A stretch of 64,000 nucleotides of DNA from Diplonema papillatum (Eukaryota > Euglenozoa > Diplonemea > Diplonemida > Diplonemidae): positions 176,150 to 240,149 of the forward strand of contig JAPJBO010000300.1 in the NCBI GenBank assembly GCA_030068145.1, written 5' to 3'. Position numbers and translations under genes: made by a program. Numbering within the stretch: position 1 is the stretch's first letter; every line of letters begins with the position of its first letter. Positions 55,681 to 64,000 of the stretch are shown here, piece after piece. Under the pieces are notes generated by a model. It made no database searches and was not told where the DNA came from. It saw only the letters and a program-made list of their open reading frames with translations.

Positions 55681-57860
55681 ATCAGTGTGCACTCCTAACC
55701 CTTATTTCTTCTTTCATCACTGATCAGGCGTGCGCAAATACGGCATCTTTCGCATCGTTCTTGTCCCTAAACGTAGTGTGTCAAAGTCGTCTGGCAGGTG
55801 GAAAAGCCATCTTCTTGCCTCGAGAAGTTGTTTTCTTGCACTCGAGTTTTCCGGATCGCCACTCGGGCCCCCCCCGCCCCTCGGGCACCCAACTTTCAAA
55901 GCCGAGCATCGCACCACAAGGGCTCACAACACAAGCCGTACCCACGGTAATGTCGTGTACAACATTACAGTAGGCAGCGGTGCCACACTGAACTTCAGCA
56001 CTCAAAGACGCATCTGGAATCACACCCCAGGTGCAGCGTTCATTGGCACTGACCCGTGCTCTTCCGAGTAGATCAGTGTGCACTCCTAACCCTTATTTCT
56101 TCTTTCATCACAGATCAGGCGTGCACACATACGGCATCTTTCGCATCGTTCTTGTCCCTAAACGTAGTGTGTCAAAGTCGTCTGGCAGGTGGAAAAGCCA
56201 TCTTCTTGCCTCGAGAAGTTGTTTTCTTGCACTCGAGTTTTCCGGATTGCCACTCGGGCCCCCCCCCCGCCCCTCGGGCACCCAACTTTCAATGCCGAGC
56301 ATCGCACCACAAGGGCTCACAAGTTCTGTGCCACAAGCCGTACCCACGGTAATGTCGTGTACAACATTACAGTAGGCAGCGGTGCCACACTGAACTTCAG
56401 CACTCAAAGACGCATCTGGAATCACACCCCAGGTGCAGCGTTCATTGGCACTGACCCGTGCTCTTCCGAGTAGATCAGTGTGCACTCCTAACCCTTATTT
56501 CTTCTTTCATCACAGATCAGGCGTGCACACATACGGCATCTTTCGCATCGTTCTTGTCCCTAAACGTAGTGTGTCAAAGTCGTCTGGCAGGTGGAAAAGC
56601 CATCTTCTTGCCTCGAGAAGTTGTTTTCTTGCACTCGAGTTTTCCGGATTGCCACTCGGGCCCCCCCCCCGCCCCTCGGGCACCCAACTTTCAATGCCGA
56701 GCATCGCACCACAAGGGCTCACAAGTTCTGTGCCACAAGCCGTACCCACGGTAATGTCGTGTACAACATTACAGTAGGCAGCGGTGCCACACTGAACTTC
56801 AGCACTCAAAGACGCATCTGGAATCACACCCCAGGTGCAGCGTTCATTGGCACTGACCCGTGCTCTTCCGAGTAGATCAGTGTGCACTCCTAACCCTTAT
56901 TTCTTCTTTCATCACAGATCAGGCGTGCACACATACGGCATCTTTCGCATCGTTCTTGTCCCTAAACGTAGTGTGTCAAAGTCGTCTGGCAGGTGGAAAA
57001 GCCATCTTCTTGCCTCGAGAAGTTGTTTTCTTGCACTCGAGTTTTCCGGATTGCCACTCGGGCCCCCCCCCCGCCCCTCGGGCACCCAACTTTCAAAGCC
57101 GAGCATCGCACCACAAGGGCTCACAAGTTCTGTGCCACAAGCCGTACCCACGGTAATGTCGTGTACAACATTACAGTAGGCAGCGGTGCCACACTGAACT
57201 TCAGCACTCAAGACGCATCTGGAATCACACCCCAGGTGCAGCGTTCATTGGCACTGACCCGTGCTCTTCCGAGTAGATCAGTGTGCACTCCTAACCCTTA
57301 TATCTTCTTTCATCACAGATCAGGCGTGCGCAAATACGGCATCTTTCGCATCGTTCTTGTCCTAAACGTAGCCCAGGTGGAAAAGCCATCTTCTTGCCTC
57401 GAGAAGTTGTTTTCTTGCACTCGAGTTTTCCGGATCGCCACTCGGGCCCCCCCCCGCCCCTCGGGCACCCAACTTTCAAAGCCGAGCATCGCACCACAAG
57501 GGCTCACAAGTTCTGTGCCACAAGCCGTACCCACGGTAATGTCGTGTACAACATTACAGTAGGCAGCGGTGCCACACTGAACTTCAGCACTCAAGACGCA
57601 TCTGGAATCACACCCCAGGTGCAGCGTTCATTGGCACTGACCCGTGCTCTTCCGAGTAGATCAGTGTGCACTCCTAACCCTTATATCTTCTTTCATCACA
57701 GATCAGGCGTGCGCAAATACGGCATCTTTCGCATCGTTCTTGTCCTAAACGTAGCCCAGGTGGAAAAGCCATCTTCTTGCCTCGAGAAGTTGTTTTCTTG
57801 CACTCGAGTTTTCCGGATTGCCACTCGGGCCCCCCCCCGCCCCCGGGGGGCCCTCGTGGC
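55490..57860 (+). repeat. Tandem amplification of the Crypton 3' end (about 400-bp unit)
   Basis: The last about 60 codons of the recombinase and about 210 bp of 3' flank (marker CACCCAACTTTCAA) recur at about 55885, 56278, 56680, 57082 and 57464. Two central intervals are 402 bp; others are 382-393 bp because of small indels. Poly-C runs (8-10 C) sit at the unit joints. Many units keep the open frame. Confidence 0.95.
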
Positions 57861-57895
57861 AATCCGGAAAACTCGAGTGCAAGAAAACAACTTTT
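57785..57895. repeat. Inverted repeat closing the Crypton array
   Basis: TTTTCTTGCACTCGAGTTTT plus CCGGATTGCCA is followed, after a C/G-rich loop, by its reverse complement, giving a stem of about 32 bp. A run of about 29 A follows at 57931-57959. Confidence 0.9.
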
Positions 57896-57928
57896 CTCTC
57901 GGGCAAAAAATAGCTATCTTCTAACTCA

Positions 57929-57959
<31 letters not shown>

Positions 57960-57961
<2 letters not shown>

Positions 57962-58212
57962 GTTTCAGCCGTATCCGAGGTGGGACGGCAGGGGGAGGGG
58001 CATGCACCTGGGATACATGTGCTGTCACAGGAAGGTTCGCTTTGCAATAATAAAAATACGGGGCGGGGGGGAGGAATCTTAGTTCAATGTTTAGGCAGGA
58101 CACCGCCTCTCATGCATGTTTGATGCTAGCATCAAGTCACGTTTTCCTTCCGTGTAGTGATTAAGCATGGCGTTCTTTGAACCACCGTGTATTGCCTGAG
58201 CAGTGCACCGGC
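57960..58212. other. Spacer after the poly-A run
   Basis: No gene. Contains a TTCAATGTTTAGGCAGGACA phrase similar to the 20440-20660 repeats. Confidence 0.45.
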
Positions 58213-59686
58213 TTCCGAACATGTTGGCTTCCATGCCACCCTTGTGGGAGTTAACGCGGGCTCGACGCTCTTGAACGGAGACGGGAAATGGTTCGTGGCA
58301 CCACCTTCCCCGACTAGTTTTCTGAACGGATAGAAGAAAGAAAACAAGGGGATCGCAAGGCCGTGCTTGGAATGGATATGCGCGCAACAACCGCACTAGT
58401 CCCGTCTGCGCCGTGTTTCAGTTGTAAATTTGTTGCATTAGTGTGATTGTCAGGCCTTCGACTATAGCGCCGTGTTTCAGTTTTTTATTCCACGGACACA
58501 TAGGGCGGACCATCATCAGCGCGGAACCTGAGTGTCCGCAGACAAGACAGCGGTGTGAGTCTGGTTTGCCAGGCGGCTGTTCGTAGCTGGCTGTGACGAG
58601 TGTGGCCCGGTGCTACTATAACACAGGAAAATCCGCCACGGGGAGAAGGCCCCCCCTACGACCGTGTCTGAGCAATCAGTTGTTACCCCGCCCTGGTTGC
58701 GACTGCGACCGCACTGGACCTGTCTTCGTTTTACACTGGTGTGGGGAAGAGGGGCTATTGTAGAGGACGGGCGCAGCGGGAAAAACGGTAATGCTGCAGA
58801 GGGGGGTTAGCTGTTTGCGGTTGTGACGTTCCTTTTTAGCGTTATTTGTGGATTAAAATTTTTATTTCTTCCCCGACGACAGCAAGTGGTCGGACTGGCC
58901 CACTCAGGGGGCAGCTTGCTCCTTTTCGGCAGGGTTCTCCACCGCTCATTCCGAACATGTTGGCTTCCATGCCACCCTTGTGGGAGTTAACGCGGGCTCG
59001 ACGCTCTTGAACGGAGACGGGAAATGGTTCGTGGCACCACCTTCCCCGACTAGTTTTCTGAACGGATAGAAGAAAGAAAACAAGGGGATCGCAAGGCCGT
59101 GCTTGGAATGGATATGCGCGCAACAACCGCACTAGTCCCGTCTGCGCCGTGTTTCAGTTGTAAATTTGTTGCATTAGTGTGATTGTCAGGCCTTCGACTA
59201 TAGCGCCGTGTTTCAGTTTTTTATTCCACGGACACATAGGGCGGACCATCATCAGCGCGGAACCTGAGTGTCCGCAGACAAGACAGCGGTGTGAGTCTGG
59301 TTTGCCAGGCGGCTGTTCGTAGCTGGCTGTGACGAGTGTGGCCCGGTGCTACTATAACACAGGAAAATCCGCCACGGGGAGAAGGCCCCCCCTACGACCG
59401 TGTCTGAGCAATCAGTTGTTACCCCGCCCTGGTTGCGACTGCGACCGCACTGGACCTGTCTTCGTTTTACACTGGTGTGGGGAAGAGGGGCTATTGTAGA
59501 GGACGGGCGCAGCGGGAAAAACGGTAATGCTGCAGAGGGGGGTTAGCTGTTTGCGGTTGTGACGTTCCTTTTTAGCGTTATTTGTGGATTAAAATTTTTA
59601 TTTCTTCCCCGACGACAGCAAGTGGTCGGACTGGCCCACTCAGGGGGCAGCTTGCTCCTTTTCGGCAGGGTTCTCCACCGCTCAGG
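58213..59686 (+). repeat. Exact 737-bp tandem duplication
   Basis: 58213-58949 and 58950-59686 appear identical by eye (start TCCGAACATGTTGGCTTCCA, end TTCTCCACCGCTCA). Each half contains a family A copy (58350-58740; 59088-59480), here with an inserted segment TTGTAAATTTGTTGCATTAG. It also holds the CGACAGCAAGTGG...GCCCACTCAGG motif found upstream of bS6m and at 60015. Confidence 0.93.
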
Positions 59687-60164
59687 AAGTTTGCTTGGTG
59701 TCTGTTTTCGTTTTGTCAATTGCGGCACAAGGGGGAAGAAATGCGTAGTTTTGTTTTTATTGAAAAACGGCTTCGTGGAAGCTGTCTGCGTCTGTGTCGC
59801 CTTCGCTATCCCTGTGCAGCAACCCGCGTTAGCCAGGGTAAACGGGTGCGGAGTGAAACATAGACCAGCCAACAATCAAGAATCCGATGAGGCTCAAACG
59901 ACGTGGATCAGAATCTCACACCCGCGAGGTGGCAACGTGTAGGGGGGGTTAGCTGTTTGCCGCGAGGTATGACGTTTCCTTTGTTATTTTGCTTCGATTT
60001 TCTTTTCCCCCCCCAACGACGCAGCAAGTGCCAAACTCGCCCACTCAGGGGAGTTGCCCCTTTGGCAGATTTCTCTACCGTCCAGGAACTTGCTCGTCGT
60101 TGTTTTCGCTTTTTTGTCAATAGCGGCAGAATGGGAGGGGGAAAGGGCTCGCGTGAGCAAGGAA
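59687..60164. other. Spacer with short similarity to the 58-59 kb unit
   Basis: Contains a diverged copy of GTTAGCTGTTTG ... CAGCAAGTGCCAAACTCGCCCA ... TCTACCGTCCAGGAACTTGC, related to the end of the 737-bp unit. No gene seen. Confidence 0.5.
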
Positions 60165-60400
60165 GGGGGCATTGCAAGAACGTGATTGGAATGGGTATGT
60201 GCTCAACACCGCACTGGTCCCGTCTGCGCCGTGTTTCAGTCCTTTAAGCCACGGACGAACACATAAGGCGGAACATCATCAGCCCGGAACCTGAGTGTCT
60301 GCAGACAGGACAGCGGTGTGAGTCTGGTTTGTCAGGCGGCCGTTCGTAGCTCGTCGCCAGCCAGGACCACCCGTGCTACTAGAGGAAGGGGGCGGGGGAA
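60165..60400 (+). repeat. Family A copy
   Basis: GGGCATTGCAAGAACGTGAT through GTCTGCAGACAGGACAGCGG to CCACCCGTGCTACTAGAG, plus strand. Confidence 0.9.
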
Positions 60401-60513
60401 ACTCATGTACACGGCGGAGTCCAGCCTCAGAAGCTGGAGCTAAAGCAGGAGCTGCAAAAAGCGCGTGCCAGTAGTGGCAGTACGTGCGCGTGTGCGTGTG
60501 TCTTTTGTTGTCT

Positions 60514-61219
60514 ATGGGGTGGCCGGCTACATTGGAGACACACCAAATTTCACAAAAAATCCCATGTCTTTCACATGATATCACCAGTCGCTCTTGGGAA
60601 CGTATGTGTATGAAAGTGGAACCACTGTGAAAAAGCGTGAAAAACGGCGACGATGGCACTGGCCTCGCCGGCCCGAACACACCGCGCCCACCCGGCCCCG
60701 CCCGGCCCTCTTCGATGGCAGGCCCTGACTCGGGCCCTTTTACTGATTCTGGTTCCGACCCTCCACGGGTCACACAACGATCGCGCCCTCCCGCCGGCTC
60801 TTCCCGGCTACTCGCGTCCTCCGCATCGCGGCGTGCCTATCGGCGCAAGCGAGAAAGCGAAGACTCCGATTCCTTTTCGGATTATGAGATCGTGAGCAAC
60901 TGCCAACAACAGTTGCAGCCGACTAGAGTTGCGCCGCGCCGAAAGCGCGGAAAAAGTGACCCTTCTGGAGTCACGTAGCGGAAAGCTGGCATAGTGTGGT
61001 ACTCATTTGCATCCCCACTAACGCAACAAGACGACGAAAAAACGTGAAAAAGCGTGAAAAAGCGTGGTATAGTGTGGTACTACTACATGCAAATGACTCC
61101 CCACTAACGCAACAAGACGACGAAAAAGCGTGAAAAAGCGTGAAAGAGAACGAAATTCTGGGAATTTCTGGGAAGTTTTGTGGAAAAGTGTGCTCATCCA
61201 ATGTAGCCGGCCACCCCAT
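60514..61219. mobile_element. 706-bp TIR DNA transposon with a small ORF
   Basis: The left end ATGGGGTGGCCGGCTACATT+GGA is exactly inverted at 61197-61219. GTCT stands on both outer sides, a possible 4-bp target duplication. Subterminal GCGTGAAAAAGCGTGAAAAA-type repeats occur inside both ends (60625-60650; 61025-61150). The only coding capacity is the ORF at 60715-60978. The superfamily is not assigned. Confidence 0.8.
60715..60978 (+). CDS. Small ORF of the TIR element (87 aa)
   Basis: From ATG 60715: MAGPDSGPFTDSGSDPPRVT, then a Ser/Arg-rich segment, an acidic stretch RESEDSDSFSDYEIVSN and a basic end APRRKRGKSDP. An upstream in-frame ATG at 60637 would add 26 residues. There is no known domain. 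An acidic/basic N-terminal segment like this could be what is left of a transposase after internal deletion; this is inference. Confidence 0.4.
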   Translation: MAGPDSGPFTDSGSDPPRVTQRSRPPAGSSRLLASSASRRAYRRKRESEDSDSFSDYEIVSNCQQQLQPTRVAPRRKRGKSDPSGVT

Positions 61220-61239
61220 GTCTATTGCTATTTTTAGTA

Positions 61240-61620
61240 CTAACAATCTTGCGGGTTGCCCTTCAATGTATTGTGCAGGCTAAAAAGACGTGTGTGTAGG
61301 CAGCGTGTTTTGGTGATCAGAATTCCTACCTGAATGTACACAGGGTAAATACAAGTGGGAGAGCGATCACCCGACACGCACAAACAAAACGAAGCTGGTG
61401 TGGTCGGTATAGCCAGGGGGAACTACGGGGGAACTACGGGGAACTGACCTTGGGGTGTCTTTTTTTTTTTTTGTATAAGCACCTGCTTTGTAGGAAATAC
61501 TTGAGGAGGCTGCCAGTTGCAAAGATCAAAGGAGGTAAATGTGCTGTAGCCCACACGAAACACAGGTGAATCTGGGTTTAGTGGCGGGCGTAAGCGTTCA
61601 AAGAATTTTTTCAAACGCCA
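61240..61620 (-). repeat. Family C and family B copies, reverse orientation
   Basis: Family C at 61240-61385 and family B at about 61475-61620 on the minus strand, separated by a spacer with a 12-T run. The order B then C on the minus strand is the same as at 25240-25645. Confidence 0.8.
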
Positions 61621-62071
61621 CGCACCGGCGCCAAACCGGGAGCTTTGGAGTGAGCAAAACGGTTCCTCTTGCTCGGGCTTTCAACAGAAGGGCCAAGCCT
61701 TCTGAAAAATGGAGCCTTCGGGGTGTCGGGGGTGGTGCTTTCGTGACGCCGTGGCATGAAGGATTCGTTGGAATGTAGACTCGAACGCTATCGTAGGACT
61801 CGCAGAAGTCGGTTGGCTCACGCTTGCAGGAACCTAAGTAAAGCTCGCTACCGGGCCCCCTCAACGTTCCCCAAGAGGACTGAAGGAAAAGATCAGTTGC
61901 TACCATTGCGTGCTTGTACTGGTCCTTGAAAATAATCGCGTTATCGTGACGGATGGCAGAGGCCTGACCGATCGAGATATCTTGGACAGCCCACAGGTAA
62001 AATTGGCAGCACGCAATCAAGAGTCCGGTGATAGACGAAAGGATGTGCTTGAGTCCAACTTGTGTCTGCAT
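61598..62071 (-). CDS. Hypothetical protein with an N-terminal membrane segment (doubtful)
   Basis: A 157-codon ORF with ATG at 62071. It starts MQTQVGLKHILSSITGLLIA and continues CCQFYLWAVQD, a plausible signal or transmembrane segment, followed by a mixed polar region (IIFKDQYKHAMVATDLFLQS). Its last codons overlap a family B repeat, so the true 3' end may be a splice site. No family was recognised. It may be a chance ORF. Confidence 0.3.
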   Translation of the reverse strand: MQTQVGLKHILSSITGLLIACCQFYLWAVQDISIGQASAIRHDNAIIFKDQYKHAMVATDLFLQSSWGTLRGPGSELYLGSCKREPTDFCESYDSVRVYIPTNPSCHGVTKAPPPTPRRLHFSEGLALLLKARARGTVLLTPKLPVWRRCVAFEKIL

Positions 62072-62141
62072 GGAAGGGAAGCTGATTAGAAGTTACTTCT
62101 TGATAAACTACATGCCCTCACCCGAAGCATGCCATTTAAGG

Positions 62142-62732
62142 CTAATGTTGTTGTGGGCAAGATCTCTGGAACAGAAGGATGCAGAGCCCGAAGAACGCAA
62201 GGCTTTGCCGTGTCCGAAGTCTCCCTCTCACCAGCGAAAGAAGCAAACAAGCCAGAGCCTCTCCTTGCGCGCCATTCCGACACTCCAATCCCTCTTGGGT
62301 TTGGGCAAGAAGGTGATCCGCAATCACGTTCAGAAGCCCAGGTGGCGTTTGCATCAGCTCCTCTACTCTGGGAGAAACCGGAAGCTGTCCGGAGATGGTA
62401 CCTGCATTCCAACTCGTCGCTTGGGAAAGGCCAGTCGACGGCTGTATGCAAGTGGGCGGGGGTCCTTGGGACTGTGAAGGCGTGACTACCCCACAAGAAG
62501 GACTCGCTGTCTCTCTGTTCTGCCCTGCCGCCATAGCCATCTTATCCTCGGCCAAGCACCAGTTTCTCCTCCTGCAACGCAACCTTGCCTTCGGCATGGC
62601 CATTATGACTGTCATTCTGGTTATCAACCTTACTCCTCGCGCGGGTTGCCGTCTTCGACCGCGACCGCCTAATACAAATAATCTGTGGCGATTTGCGGTG
62701 TCGCGGTTATCTCTTAGTACGTGATGTGTCAT
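62142..62732 (-). CDS. Hypothetical ORF (doubtful)
   Basis: 196 codons from ATG 62732. Composition is Arg/Gln/Pro-rich with a hydrophobic end (LACLLLSLVRGRL ... FFGLCILLFQRSCPQQH). It overlaps in another frame the conserved Lys-rich C-terminus and stop at 62714, which argues against it being real at its N-terminus. Confidence 0.2.
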   Translation of the reverse strand: MTHHVLRDNRDTANRHRLFVLGGRGRRRQPARGVRLITRMTVIMAMPKARLRCRRRNWCLAEDKMAMAAGQNRETASPSCGVVTPSQSQGPPPTCIQPSTGLSQATSWNAGTISGQLPVSPRVEELMQTPPGLLNVIADHLLAQTQEGLECRNGAQGEALACLLLSLVRGRLRTRQSLAFFGLCILLFQRSCPQQH

Positions 62733-62860
62733 GCTTTCGCCTCTTTAGCTCGACTTGATCGGCGCGCTCAAGCGCGCGTTTGGTGCCTCGCTTCTTCTTC
62801 GATTGCTCGTCCAGGTTCATCGGTTGCTGCACCGGCGCTTTCACACGCCGCACTTCACTT
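62714..62860 (-). CDS. C-terminal end of a Lys/Arg-rich ORF, copy 2
   Basis: The minus strand reads VPRAPESEVRRVKAPVQQ, then MNLDEQSKKKRGTKRALE ... ELKRRKHDTSRTKR and TAA at 62716-62714. It aligns with 36296-36455 to the stop codon. Upstream in this frame a TGA interrupts, so an intron or decay must lie there. The neighbouring frame at 63184-62855 (VLSKLLKTVGDALERNGDGP) looks coding-like and could be the preceding part. Confidence 0.4.
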
Positions 62861-64000
62861 TCTGGTGCTCGTGGCACACCCGCTCACTCCACTTTTCGTG
62901 TTCCGTAGCGTTGAACACCGCCCATCTCGCCGCACGCTCCGCCCTTTTGGGAAAAGATCCATCCCCCACCCTCGCCGCTGAACTCGTGCCGTCGTCAGCT
63001 GTGTCTCGAGCACTTCCATCGTCTCCGAACCACCACCTCGTACCCCGTGAGGCACGGCGGGGCTCCCACCGTTTTCAGCGACCCTATCTTCTTCAGTTGG
63101 CAGAAGCGGTCCGTCGCCGTTTCGCTCCAGCGCATCCCCGACGGTTTTTAAAAGTTTTGAGAGTACCCTCGCACGCATGCTCAACGGTGTCTCGTCGTCG
63201 TCGCTCCGACACTGCCCGGAAGATCCAGTTTAGTGCACACTTCAAAGTCGACGGAGAGCTTCGCCATCGAGACGTCACCCGCCACCGACCAGCACATCCC
63301 ATCCAGCTCCCGGAACCACCTCTCCTCCGACCGCCGCGAAGGTCTCCGGTCCCGCGATCGCTTCGAAACCCGGCCGGCGCGCTCTGATAGAACATTTCCT
63401 GCTCTCCTTACCGCAGCTGATCCTGTCACTACCTGTCAAACCGTGACTCCCAGTCTGTCCTTCCTTCTCATCCTATTCCTTCCTCTTCGGGGCACGCATA
63501 GCACATGGCGCTCTGCGCAAGGTGGGGCCGTAATACTGCACCTTTGTAGCTCTTCCGCCCAGCCGACTGCAGAAAGTGGTCGCCACAAAGGAATTACCCC
63601 CCGAAATTCACCGATTTTGGCCTGGACCAGGTGGCTTGTCTCCTGGGTCTTTGATCTGATACGCTCGAATACCTGAAATTGTCCATATTTTGTGACGAAA
63701 AAGTGCAAAGTAGCTTAGAAATGCTCTCCAGGACCCAAGGCTGCATCCCTGAAGCACTCAGCGAAAAAACAAGAAACGAAAAAAAAAAAGACACCCCCCC
63801 ATGTTGAACTACGGGGGAACTACGGGGAACTGGCCCACCGACCACACCAGAAGCGCCTGTCTTTTTTCTCAAGCTGGCGAACAGCTTAGGGAAGACGTGC
63901 GTAGCCAACACTCGCAGGATCGAGGAACACTCTTGTCATTGGATGAATGCTGATGAACCGAGATTGCCCACCGCTAGTAAGCCGGGTACGTAAGTAAGTG
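62861..64000. other. Right end of window, unresolved
   Basis: Several medium ORFs on the minus strand (for example 63184-62855) may be pieces of the element that ends at 62714, but frames change repeatedly. The GAACTACGGGGGAACTACGG phrase at 63803-63830 also occurs at 61418-61445. No complete gene could be supported. Confidence 0.4.

Noticed and set aside
1..64000. Spliced-leader relics as in dinoflagellates
   Set aside because: I looked for the conserved CCATTTTGGCTCAAG-type sequence at gene starts and did not find it.

Overview
The window is nuclear DNA from a eukaryote. The evidence is genes with GT-AG introns whose phases match across the junction, a four-domain voltage-gated channel, a mitochondrial-type bS6 ribosomal protein, SSNA1/DIP13 (a basal-body and cilium coiled-coil protein), a Crypton-type tyrosine recombinase and degenerate nuclear rRNA pieces. 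Coding exons are GC-rich and very long (2 to 6 kb without an intron). Together with SSNA1 this suggests a flagellated protist, possibly an alga, but nothing here fixes the lineage. Every recognised host gene is on the minus strand.

Layout. 1-5939: 5' part of an intronless four-domain cation channel that runs off the left edge. 5940-8123: intergenic. 8124-17030: a two-exon gene for a protein of about 2,745 residues with C2 domains. 17031-18700: truncated tandem copies of that gene's 5' end and a tRNA-like sequence. 18700-21114: repeats. 21115-23410: a bS6m gene followed upstream by four truncated copies in a 459-bp array. 23410-26798: repeats. 26799-29717 and 33479-36821: two SSNA1-like genes with identical exon lengths, with degenerate LSU and SSU rRNA pieces inside one intron and between the genes. 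30-33 kb and 35.4-45.1 kb: mobile elements, two foldback elements, a MITE and several tandem repeats. 45119-46036: a twelve-copy 76-bp array just beyond the 3' end of an ornithine-carbamoyltransferase-like gene (46249-47220), whose 5' end is also partly copied twice (47.4-48.6 kb). 49.3-52.6 kb: a two-exon leucine-rich-repeat gene whose 3' end is copied in tandem. 54.5-54.9 kb: a truncated TrmB-like methyltransferase. 55.0-57.9 kb: a decayed Crypton recombinase whose 3' tail is amplified in about 400-bp units. 58-64 kb: dispersed repeats, an exact 737-bp duplication, a TIR element with a small ORF and some doubtful ORFs.

The most striking property is that five unrelated genes (the C2 protein, bS6m, the carbamoyltransferase, the LRR protein and the Crypton) each carry tandem, truncated copies of only one end of the gene. 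Copies lie at the 5' end for the C2 protein, bS6m and the carbamoyltransferase, and at the 3' end for the LRR protein and the Crypton. The genes do not form a pathway. The shared theme is local duplication plus heavy mobile-element load. All gene calls come from reading translations and splice sites by eye; no database search was run.
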